From Aculops lycopersici (lineage: Eukaryota; Arthropoda; Arachnida; Trombidiformes; Eriophyidae), in assembly GCA_015350385.1 (NCBI GenBank), contig WNKI01000001.1, positions 600,496 to 664,495 on the forward strand: a stretch of DNA of 64,000 bases, given 5' to 3'. Made by a program: the position numbers and the translations under genes. The notes beneath the pieces were generated by a model. The model searched no databases and was not told the DNA's origin. It saw nothing but the letters and a program-made list of their open reading frames with translations. Shown here piece by piece: positions 45,197 through 53,142 of this stretch. Each line of letters begins with the position of its first letter. Within the stretch, counting starts at the first letter, position 1.

Positions 45197-45240
45197 ACCA
45201 AACAAATCCACCTCAAGACGCTCCAATTGTCATTGACGCT
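44745..45240 (+). pseudogene. Diverged second copy of the gag 5' region
   Basis: This is homologous to about 43150-43570 at a near-constant offset of 1633-1639 bp, with numerous substitutions, small indels and frame breaks. It is much more diverged than the LTRs, so it was present before this insertion. It was probably acquired by template switching from a related family. It is not a functional ORF. Confidence 0.8.
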
Positions 45241-45361
45241 CCTTTCAGTGAAGGAACTTGATTTGACCAATGAGCTAGAGAGATCCCAAACATCCAACAA
45301 CACTAATTCCAAACAAACAACAGCCAAATGGAGACAACCACCGGCAAACCGTTTTATTTAT

Positions 45362-45380
45362 CAAGCTCGGGGCGAGCTTG
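45362..45380 (+). repeat. Hairpin just upstream of the polypurine tract
   Basis: CAAGCTCG and CGAGCTTG are separated by GGG: an 8-bp perfect stem with a 3-nt loop, ending 5 bp before the polypurine tract. It may be a structural RNA element of the transposon; the role is unknown. Confidence 0.7.
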
Positions 45381-45384
45381 GTCT

Positions 45385-45398
45385 AAAAAGGGGGGCCA
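45385..45398 (+). other. Polypurine tract
   Basis: A purine run AAAAAGGGGGG followed by CCA directly before the 3' LTR, the expected plus-strand primer of an LTR retroelement. Confidence 0.8.
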
Positions 45399-45594
45399 TG
45401 TAACGCGATAGTGCTCATTTTGAGCGTAATCTGTAAATCGCGCTCTGTGCGCCCATTCTGTGCAACCATTTCGAAAATAAACTTCACTTATGCTTTAGCA
45501 ACTCACGAGTTAACATCTAAAGCCCAGTTACTTTACTATTTGGATTTACCATCGACCTTACAATATTGTAACGAAGTTAGTTTGGAACGTTACA
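45399..45594 (+). repeat. 3' LTR (196 bp)
   Basis: Identical by eye to the 5' LTR. It is followed by the CTAG target duplication. Its AATAAA is at 45476-45481. Confidence 0.95.
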
Positions 45595-45598
45595 CTAG

Positions 45599-45787
45599 CG
45601 AGAGTCAGTGGAGCTACAGCGGGGGCAAAAAACTACAGTCGGCGCGGAGGAAGCCCGTGCTCGAGTGTTCGCATTTTTTCGATTGCCGGTGGCCGGCTGT
45701 CTCGCTCACTCTCCAGATGTATGTGTGTTACTCATGCAGATTGCGTACTGAAAGAGGCAGCCGCGCCACAAGTCTAGCACAGCAACA
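45599..45787 (+). other. REV3 upstream flank
   Basis: The REV3-side half of the drk/REV3 intergenic region, now adjacent to the 3' LTR. No TATA box was recognised. Confidence 0.45.
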
Positions 45788-45919
45788 ATGACAGCCTTCA
45801 AGATAAAAACATACGCACACGAGCCACAGCCGCATGAGTTTTCGGTGACAGTCCTTGGATTAATTTGTACATCGCATTTTTATTATGCCACGACGGAGCG
45901 ATGCCCAAGTATCGAATGA
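45788..45919 (+). promoter_or_regulatory. Upstream ORF overlapping the REV3 start codon
   Basis: An ATG at 45788 opens a 43-codon frame, starting MTAFKIKTYAHEP, that ends at 45919, past the REV3 ATG at 45901 and in a different frame. If it is in the REV3 leader it would reduce REV3 translation. No homology was recognised, and the leader itself is not mapped. Confidence 0.4.
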
Positions 45920-48900
45920 TCCATGTCGATCATTATATGAGCAAACCTGTTAGTCCATTTGATGACACGCGATCAGAGGTTTCAGGGCGTCAAGTAAGCA
46001 AGGTGCCGATTATCAGAATTTTCGGCGCCGACTCAAGTGGACGCAAGATTTGTATCCACGTGCACGGCTTTTACCCGTACGTGGCCATCCAGAACAGGGA
46101 GCCAAATGATCCAGATATCAGCAAGAGGATTGTGAACGATATTGAGAAGGCAGTAGGAGATATTGCAGCCGAGAGTTACAACGAGAGATTGGAACAACAA
46201 CGTGGAACTGGACAATCGAAGTCAAAAAACCAACAGCAACAGTCTAGGCCCCAACAACAAGTCAACCAGCAGAATGATCAACCTTCAAATCTCGACACAA
46301 TTGCTCCAGATGAAGATAGCAATCTGGATGCATTGGGACATCCGACAAATCTCAGAAACCAACAGGGAAACTACACATTAAGTGCCGACCAGAGTCGACC
46401 GGTGCATCGAATTGAACCTATCTTGACGTTCAACTACTATGGCTACCATGAGAAACCCGAACCATTCTTCAAGCTCTACCTATACAATCCGAGATCTGTC
46501 AAGCAGTTGGCTACTGCATTTGAGAAATGCAAAATTTTGGAGAGATTCATACCAGTCTTCTGGGCCCACTTGCCTTACATTCTGTTATTCTTCATCGACA
46601 ACAATCTTCGAGGGATGCAATTCATTGAGTTGGATCAAATGTACTGGCGCCAAGAGAGAGCACCATCGTCAAGAGGGAGCCAGACTTCCGGGTCCACTCT
46701 GAGACCTGGAAGCACAACCAGGGCAGGTAGTGTCCGTTCCCAACAACATAATCAAGAGGACATCGATAGGCACACCACCGATATAGAGCCAACAAGTACT
46801 TGTGAGCTTGAGGCTGACGTAAGATTTGAATGGATTGTAAATAGGCAAAGGTTCAACTCAGAGGGAAATGACGATGCATTGAAGAAGCTGTGGATGGACG
46901 ATCAGGAAGAGACCCAAAGCAGAGTCGGGGTTGAATCTCGTTTGCCTTTGTACAACTTGGAGCGGGATTATTTAGAGCAATTATGCGAATGTTATGGTGT
47001 CAACCGTCAGCAACTGGATTTGGCTATCACGGATCGTGAAAGACCAAGTCAAGAACCACTTCAAGACCCGCTACTCAGTGATAGTGACGACTCATTCATA
47101 GCTTTCAAAGACAATGAAGATCATATACCCGAGCCAGAATCTAGCCCGCCTGCCCCTGTTGTGGAATCAGAGGTGAAACCTGAAAAGCTAAAAGAGGACT
47201 GGCCTGTGACTGATGAAGAATTTTCGGATGACGATGAGTTCATGAATACTATACCCAAGTTGGAAGCTTTCATGAAGACCGAGCCTAGCTCTTCGCCACC
47301 CAAGTTGGAGTCAGCTCCACCTGAACTCAAGATTAAAACCGAGCCTCAAGTCAAGTTCGATCCTGAGGGACCGATGGTAACATCCAACTCCAAAGAAAGC
47401 CCAAGTCTAGATATCAAGACCAAGATAGAGCCTAACGAGACAACAGTGTCAAACGAACCAGCTGGAGATGACGAGTTTAGCGATGACGAAGAATTCTTGA
47501 AGGATGTCGCAAAAGCTGAAGCTACCATGAAAAACTACACCGAAAACTCGATTATCGACGGAAAATCATGGCTCGGTTCGACGACTCGAACTAGATCCGG
47601 ATCTCAGCGTTCTAACACAAGCTCGAGAGAGGCAGTCAATCATGAGTATCAGTATTTTTGCATCATAAGCATGGAACTACACGTATCAACACGTGGCAAG
47701 CTGCGACCGGATCCCGTTTATGATCCAATTGAAGCCGTATTCTATTGCACTCGTAATGACATACCAGAAACTTCATCAAAGTCACCTCAAATCGTGGGCA
47801 TGATTATCACTGATCCATTCAGAAACGCAATGGGGGGCAAGGCAACCTCGCCAAATGTACGAAGTCCAGGCAGCAGATCTAATCTCTCTTTTGCCCAGAA
47901 GTTGAGATCGCTGTTAAATAAGACCGGACTCTCTATGCACGATGTTGAATTCGATATGGTTGACACTGAGATCGAACTTATCATGGCGCTAGTCGAGGTG
48001 GTTAAAACTTATGACCCTGAAATTTTAGTTGGCTACGAAATGGAACGACTCTCTTGGGGCTATGTTCTAGAGAGATCAACAGTTCTAAATTTCAATATCA
48101 GTACTCCCTTGAGCAGGGTGACCGATAATACTCTGGGCAACAACTCAAAGGTTGTAGATTCTGGTTTTGTCCAACCAATTATATTTACTGGTCGAATGGT
48201 TTTTAGTACTTGGCGCATTATTAGACACGAGCATCTTTTAAATACCTGTAGTTATGAGAGGATGCACCACTATGCGTTAAATGAGCGCGTTCCATGTTTC
48301 TCCTTCGAAACTCTAACCAATTGGTTCAACACAAACCGATCTAGATGGCGAGTGATTGACTATTATTTAATAAGGGTTGTGGGACAAATGAGAATATTAG
48401 ACAAATTTGATCTCATCACAAAGGTCTCAGAGTTGGCGCGTGTATATGGAACCCAATTTATCGATGTGATAACAAGAGGATCTCAGATTGGAATAGAATC
48501 TATGATGTTGAGGTTAGCCAAGTTACAAAACTTGACGCCTTTATCAGCTACTGTGATGCAAAGACACAAAATGAAGGCACCTGAAGCGCTACCATTGGTT
48601 ATGGAACCGGAAACAAATATATACTATGATCCTGTTGCGGTTTTGGATTTTCAAAGTTTATACCCATCAGTCGTGATAGCTTATAATTATTGTTTTAGCA
48701 CTTGTTTGGGTCGAGTATCGGATTTGGAGGGTAAGAAGAGACATCAGTTTGGTTGTAGTCAACTGCATGTTCCCGAAGAGGAAGTGAAGCGTTTGTTGGA
48801 ATCCAACAGTGTCCATGTTTCGCCTTGTGGCGTTGCCTTTGCAAAGAAGAGCATTCGCCATGGAATTTTGCCAAAGATGTTGAATGAACTTATATTAACA

Positions 48901-50295
48901 CGAGCAATGGTCAAAGATCAAATGAAAAAGAATATGAAATCTGAGAGGCCAAATAGAAGGTTGCAAAGAATTTTGGATCATCGCCAGCATGGATTAAAGA
49001 TGATGGCAAACACAACCTATGGATACACGGGAGCCAGTTACACTGGTCGCATGCCCTGTGTCGAAATTGCCGATTCCATTGTTAGTAAGGGAAGGGAAAC
49101 TTTAGAGAATGCCATTGAGTTGGTTGAGAGTCGGGAGGAATGGGGAGCAAAGGTAATCTATGGTGACACTGATTCCATATTTATACAATTTGCCAATTGT
49201 GATAGGAACACCGCTTTCAAGAGAGCCTACGAGATGGTCGATGCAATCACGGCACAAAATCCACATCCAATCAAGATGAAGTTCGAGAAGATATACCAGC
49301 CGTGTGTTTTGCAGACCAAAAAGCGCTACTGTGGATTCAAATTTGAGTCACCCGATCAGGTGAGGCCGGAATTCGAGGCGAAGGGAATAGAGACAGTGAG
49401 ACGTGATTGTTGTCCAGCTGCGGCGAGGATGTTGGAAATGGCTCTCAGGATCCAGTTTACCACTCGCGACATCAATGAAGTGAAGAAGTATGTCCAGCAC
49501 CAGTTTGTCAAGATCATGTCTGGCAAGTTGAGTAACATACAAGACTTTATCTTTGCACGCCAATATAAGCCTCGAGACTTAGACAAGCAGGAGTCAGTTT
49601 TTGTACCCGCTTGGCAAATAACTAAACGTTTGCTGGCCTCAGATCCGCGAGCTGAGCCTAGATTTAATGAGCGAGTTCCGTTCGTAATCATCTACGGCGA
49701 GCCCAAAACACCGCTGGTAAATTTAGCCAAGTTACCTATTGAGGTGCTGGAGAATCTATCATATAGAATTAACTCCGATTATTACATCCAAAAGATCATC
49801 TGTCCTACTTTAAATAGAGTATTTTGCACGATGAAAGTGGACACATTGCTCTGGTACAAGAGCATGCCGCATCTCAACTCAATCCACAGGTCGCACTATC
49901 TAGTCGCTCAGCTAAACCAACGCTCGGGCAACGCCACGGCTGGTCCAAGCAACAAACAGTCAACCATGTCACAATACTTTAGTCCATCCCACTGTCCGGT
50001 TTGCGCAAAATCAATCCCCATAACCGACGACATTTGTCACGATTGCCGCGGGGATTTACAATCTAGCGTCATCAGGTTGACTGAGGAAATTGCCCGCAAC
50101 CAGCGGAAGCTCTTTGCCCACCACCAACTCTGTCGAGCATGTTCCTCTCTCGAAAGGGGCGACATGGGAGGTGACGACTTGTACTACAATCCTTGCATCT
50201 CCTACGATTGCCAGAATCTATTCCGCTACCATCAGGCAAAACTAGACGCGCTCAACACAAACTTTTTATCGCAAATACTCAAATCTTTAAATTAA
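45901..50295 (+). CDS. REV3L: REV3, catalytic subunit of DNA polymerase zeta
   Basis: This encodes 1464 aa in one exon, near yeast Rev3 (about 1500 aa) and half the length of vertebrate REV3L. It is a B-family polymerase that extends mismatched or damaged primer ends in translesion synthesis with REV7 and POLD2/3. The ATG at 45901 gives MPKYRMIHVDHYMSKP, matching the Rev3 amino terminus; the frame upstream has no ATG. An amino-terminal B-family domain contains the typical FNYYGYHEKPEPFFKLYLYNP. An acidic, disordered middle holds two repeats of the EEFSDDDEFM/DEFSDDEEFL type. The exonuclease-like region precedes motif A DFQSLYPS (about 916), motif B KMMANTTYGY (about 1031) and motif C YGDTDS (about 1086). 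A QSTMSQYF box (about 1353) precedes CysA CPVCAKSIPITDDICHDC and CysB, the iron-sulphur site. Catalytic residues are intact. Confidence 0.96.
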   Translation: MPKYRMIHVDHYMSKPVSPFDDTRSEVSGRQVSKVPIIRIFGADSSGRKICIHVHGFYPYVAIQNREPNDPDISKRIVNDIEKAVGDIAAESYNERLEQQRGTGQSKSKNQQQQSRPQQQVNQQNDQPSNLDTIAPDEDSNLDALGHPTNLRNQQGNYTLSADQSRPVHRIEPILTFNYYGYHEKPEPFFKLYLYNPRSVKQLATAFEKCKILERFIPVFWAHLPYILLFFIDNNLRGMQFIELDQMYWRQERAPSSRGSQTSGSTLRPGSTTRAGSVRSQQHNQEDIDRHTTDIEPTSTCELEADVRFEWIVNRQRFNSEGNDDALKKLWMDDQEETQSRVGVESRLPLYNLERDYLEQLCECYGVNRQQLDLAITDRERPSQEPLQDPLLSDSDDSFIAFKDNEDHIPEPESSPPAPVVESEVKPEKLKEDWPVTDEEFSDDDEFMNTIPKLEAFMKTEPSSSPPKLESAPPELKIKTEPQVKFDPEGPMVTSNSKESPSLDIKTKIEPNETTVSNEPAGDDEFSDDEEFLKDVAKAEATMKNYTENSIIDGKSWLGSTTRTRSGSQRSNTSSREAVNHEYQYFCIISMELHVSTRGKLRPDPVYDPIEAVFYCTRNDIPETSSKSPQIVGMIITDPFRNAMGGKATSPNVRSPGSRSNLSFAQKLRSLLNKTGLSMHDVEFDMVDTEIELIMALVEVVKTYDPEILVGYEMERLSWGYVLERSTVLNFNISTPLSRVTDNTLGNNSKVVDSGFVQPIIFTGRMVFSTWRIIRHEHLLNTCSYERMHHYALNERVPCFSFETLTNWFNTNRSRWRVIDYYLIRVVGQMRILDKFDLITKVSELARVYGTQFIDVITRGSQIGIESMMLRLAKLQNLTPLSATVMQRHKMKAPEALPLVMEPETNIYYDPVAVLDFQSLYPSVVIAYNYCFSTCLGRVSDLEGKKRHQFGCSQLHVPEEEVKRLLESNSVHVSPCGVAFAKKSIRHGILPKMLNELILTRAMVKDQMKKNMKSERPNRRLQRILDHRQHGLKMMANTTYGYTGASYTGRMPCVEIADSIVSKGRETLENAIELVESREEWGAKVIYGDTDSIFIQFANCDRNTAFKRAYEMVDAITAQNPHPIKMKFEKIYQPCVLQTKKRYCGFKFESPDQVRPEFEAKGIETVRRDCCPAAARMLEMALRIQFTTRDINEVKKYVQHQFVKIMSGKLSNIQDFIFARQYKPRDLDKQESVFVPAWQITKRLLASDPRAEPRFNERVPFVIIYGEPKTPLVNLAKLPIEVLENLSYRINSDYYIQKIICPTLNRVFCTMKVDTLLWYKSMPHLNSIHRSHYLVAQLNQRSGNATAGPSNKQSTMSQYFSPSHCPVCAKSIPITDDICHDCRGDLQSSVIRLTEEIARNQRKLFAHHQLCRACSSLERGDMGGDDLYYNPCISYDCQNLFRYHQAKLDALNTNFLSQILKSLN

Positions 50296-50855
50296 ACTCG
50301 TGTTTTTAATTTGTCGATGCTCATTTTTCATCCCAACCACTGGGTGCCGATTGTGAGATCCACACGAAATGTCATGTTGCATTTGTGGACTGGATGCATA
50401 GGCGCCGCTGTGTCTAGCGCACCAGGAGATTTTTAGCTGGAACCCTTAGGCCCTTTTCGAGGCTCTAAGGATTGAGTGGCAATTCAGTGCGTTTTAAAAG
50501 GAGCGAGTTGATGTTCGGGGCGCCATTTTGAGTGTCGCATAAGCAGAAGATTGTCTCTTTAACCCAACCAATTGATAGATTGATTTGAGAAGCGCTAGGT
50601 TATTGAAGTAATGGCAGTCACATTCTCTTGTGTTTGCAGTTTTGGTTGTTGCCGATCTGCTTTGCGAAAGTGAAATCGAAACTTGACTTCGGTCGCGCTA
50701 TTCCCTGGAATCGCGCCAGACTTTGTGGCGTCATAATCAATTTGACTCTCGTCAAGTGAACACCAATCACTTTATCAATCAAGTTCATCAGCGTAATCAG
50801 CTATCCAAAGATCTTACTCAAGAACAACATCATATCATCAAGTTAAACTTGTCCA
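50296..50855. other. Intergenic region REV3 to KCTD-like gene
   Basis: It holds the REV3 3' flank and the leader of the downstream gene, both on the plus strand. It has mixed composition and no ORF or RNA gene was recognised. Confidence 0.5.
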
Positions 50856-51497
50856 ATGGTTAAGATGGTCTACGATAAAAAATGGATTACCTTGAATGTG
50901 GGGGGAACTTATTTCATGACAAGTCGCTCGACACTGACCAAGGGAACTCCAGCCAACTCGCCGTTGCATCGAATCTCAAACAACTCCACCAACGTCCACT
51001 GGGATCGCGACGAGCGCGGCGCCTACGTAATCGATCGGGACCCCGAGTTCTTCCAGCCAGTTCTCAACTATCTCCGCTACGGTCGCCTGCTCATCAATCG
51101 CGATCTACCTGAGGAGGCGGTCTTGCTTGAGGCTGAATACTTCAACTTGCCTAAGCTGGCCAATGAGGTGCGAGCGAGAATCGAGTCTCGCTGCCGCCAG
51201 CTCCGCTACGGGCAGGGCCAGTTGATGGACATTGTATCGCCATTGACTGCTCACATCAACAGCGCTAACAATAACACTAACAACAAAATTAATGGTCTGC
51301 CATTCAACAATCACTTATCAATTTCCGGCAACCAGCAGCAGCAGAATCATCTCTTCAACAACAACAACAACAGCAACAACAGTATCAGCAACAGTTACTC
51401 AAATGGCTTTTGTTCACTGACTCCAAGCTTATCACAGTCGCCGTTTCTCAATCTCGAAAATTACGTCAGCAATATTCTTGATCAAAGGTTGGTTTGA
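50856..51497 (+). CDS. BTB/POZ (T1) protein of the KCTD family, KCTD5/insomniac-like
   Basis: This encodes 213 aa. The T1-type BTB domain covers about residues 9-110: KWITLNVGGTYFMTSRSTL, GAYVIDRDPEFFQPVLNYLRYGRLLINRDL, EEAVLLEAEYFNLPKL. These match KCTD2/5/17 and fly insomniac, which are Cullin-3 substrate adaptors that assemble as oligomers. The carboxyl half is Asn/Gln/Ser-rich and ends LENYVSNILDQRLV, without the conserved second domain of KCTD5. It is therefore either a diverged member or one with another last exon (an AAAG|GTTGGT near the stop could be a weak donor). AATAAA lies at about 51549, shortly after the stop. Confidence 0.8.
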   Translation: MVKMVYDKKWITLNVGGTYFMTSRSTLTKGTPANSPLHRISNNSTNVHWDRDERGAYVIDRDPEFFQPVLNYLRYGRLLINRDLPEEAVLLEAEYFNLPKLANEVRARIESRCRQLRYGQGQLMDIVSPLTAHINSANNNTNNKINGLPFNNHLSISGNQQQQNHLFNNNNNSNNSISNSYSNGFCSLTPSLSQSPFLNLENYVSNILDQRLV

Positions 51498-51861
51498 ACT
51501 TTGCTTAAAATATATGTATTATTTATCAACTATCTCACAGAGAATCTCTAAATAAACTAACTAAGATCTTTTGAATAGATTTTTGTATCTATATACGTCT
51601 ATGCATGTGAAGTTAGAAATTTTACAATTTCTAGAGCTCTATTGTCAGCTATTTTATTGATAAAAGTGGTGAGTAAGTAACTTGACTATTCTCTGTTGCT
51701 GTAGTTGTAGTTGAGGCTGCGTTACAAAATTCATATTATTTACAATTTCAAATGCTACTGCTCAATGTCGTCGTCAAGGATTCTGATGACACGATATTCA
51801 ATTCATCTTTCAATGCAAGTGGGCCGATCCAACAACAAGTGGCCACTTGTTGCTCTCGTCG
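51498..51861. other. Convergent 3' flanks of KCTD-like gene and TDO
   Basis: Tail-to-tail region with AATAAA for the plus-strand gene near 51549. No other feature was seen. Confidence 0.6.
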
Positions 51862-53142
51862 CTATTGCAACTCGTCGATGGTGGACAATCGCCGGCGCAT
51901 GTCGTCCGTCAACTCGGGTATTCTCTCCTTTGGCAACAGATATGTAGACAGATTGCACAGATCCAAGAAGAAGTTGTAACGCGAGCTCAGGGTGGATTGC
52001 AGGTAGGAGTAGCCAGAAGAGCCACCTGTTCCCAGCGTGTCGGAGCCAATCATGCGTCTCACCATGTGAGCATGATTCGAGCGCCACTTTGTAAGCAACG
52101 AGTCAATGTCCATCAAGGTGACCAGCAGTTGATAGGGTTGATTGAATCGCGGCTCATCGCGGTACAACGAGATCATCAAGGCACCGAGCATGGCTTTGTG
52201 ACTAAACCTAAACTTGCGATCCTTGAACTCTTTCTCGTCAATGATTGGCTTGAAGATGAGCTTCTTCTTTTCCACATCATCGCGCATAGCCAACAATACA
52301 CGCTCCTTGCTCTTGGCCTCCTCCTCGTCCACCTCTTTGGCTTCAAGTTGACTCTGGAGTTCCCTGAGGCCGGCCTCAATAATTTCGGTTTCCTGGCCAA
52401 GCATCGCATCGACCGCATCCTTGTACTTGTCCAAAAAATTAAACCCGTTCCTCTCAAGACCCGGAGTGCGCTCTAGCCAACGTTGAATGAGCTCAAACAA
52501 AGAAGGCTCGCGCTCCGACTCGCTGATGGCCTGAATAATCTTGGGATCCTTGAACACCTCCATATATGGTTGGTTAACTTGATTTGGTCGATGGTTACTG
52601 CGATCCTGGTTCCGAACTCCAAGTTTGTTTTCAATCAGCCGAAACTGATAGGATTGGAACCCTGAGGCGGGCGCTAGGTAATCGCGAAACTCAATAAAGT
52701 CAAGTGGCGTCATGGTCTCGAGAATGCTAAGCAACTCTTGTAGACTAGCAAAGATTTTGCGAACCCTATCGAGTCGCGAGGAAATCTTGAGCATATTAAC
52801 CTCGTCCACCTGATCGTTGTTCAGTAATTTGCGCACCGAGTCCAGCTCAAAAGTGATCAGCTTGAATTTTAGCTCGTGAATTTGATGAATAATTATGAAC
52901 AACAACTCGTCGTGCACCTCCTCCTTCCGGTGTGCAGTGAACTTGCTTCGAGTTACTGGCTCCTGGCAAGCCAACAATTTTTCCAACATAAGATACTCTC
53001 CATACAACATGCCAGATTCCGGATCCTTTAGCAAAGTGGTCAGGTTAACTCGCATGGATCCATCGGGTTTACGCTCACCATTGGTGACGCTTAGAAGTGG
53101 CTCCGCAGGTCGCACCTTGGTACCTTGGTATGGGCAGCCCAT
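51862..53142 (-). CDS. TDO2: Tryptophan 2,3-dioxygenase (vermilion)
   Basis: This encodes 426 aa in one exon; animal TDOs are about 380-410 aa. The cytosolic haem enzyme oxidises L-tryptophan to N-formylkynurenine, the first step of the kynurenine and ommochrome pathway. It has GEYLMLEKLLACQ, HDELLFIIIHQIHELKFKLI with the distal His (about 86), YLAPASGFQSYQFRLIENKLG with the substrate-binding Arg, and NHAHMVRRMIGSDTLGTGGSSGY with the proximal haem His and the Thr/Gly loop. The signature ELWFKQ is changed to ELKFKL, which is unusual because the Trp is nearly invariant. The amino terminus (MGCPYQGTKV) resembles the insect MxCPY start. A Glu/Lys-rich helix near 260-300 fits the small domain. Confidence 0.95.
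   Translation of the reverse strand: MGCPYQGTKVRPAEPLLSVTNGERKPDGSMRVNLTTLLKDPESGMLYGEYLMLEKLLACQEPVTRSKFTAHRKEEVHDELLFIIIHQIHELKFKLITFELDSVRKLLNNDQVDEVNMLKISSRLDRVRKIFASLQELLSILETMTPLDFIEFRDYLAPASGFQSYQFRLIENKLGVRNQDRSNHRPNQVNQPYMEVFKDPKIIQAISESEREPSLFELIQRWLERTPGLERNGFNFLDKYKDAVDAMLGQETEIIEAGLRELQSQLEAKEVDEEEAKSKERVLLAMRDDVEKKKLIFKPIIDEKEFKDRKFRFSHKAMLGALMISLYRDEPRFNQPYQLLVTLMDIDSLLTKWRSNHAHMVRRMIGSDTLGTGGSSGYSYLQSTLSSRYNFFLDLCNLSTYLLPKERIPELTDDMRRRLSTIDELQ

Larger units (their letters stand above)
42803..45598 (+). mobile_element. Gag-only LTR retrotransposon (non-autonomous) with 4-bp target duplication
   Basis: A complete element: CTAG target duplications (42803-42806 and 45595-45598), two 196-bp LTRs that look identical base for base and begin TGTAACG and end CGTTACA, a putative primer-binding site from 43004 (TGGCGTCCCC), a gag ORF, and a polypurine tract AAAAAGGGGGG before the 3' LTR. 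There is no reverse transcriptase, RNase H or integrase, and the 2.4-kb interior is too short for them. This matches the TR-GAG type of non-autonomous element, which is mobilised in trans. Identical LTRs mean a recent insertion. A diverged second copy of the gag 5' part lies at about 44745-45240, and the interior carries an array of CACGTG palindromes. Confidence 0.93.

Noticed and set aside
45865..45900. REV3 start 12 codons upstream of 45901
   Set aside because: The upstream codon is TTG, not ATG; the ATG at 45901 gives the expected Rev3 amino terminus.
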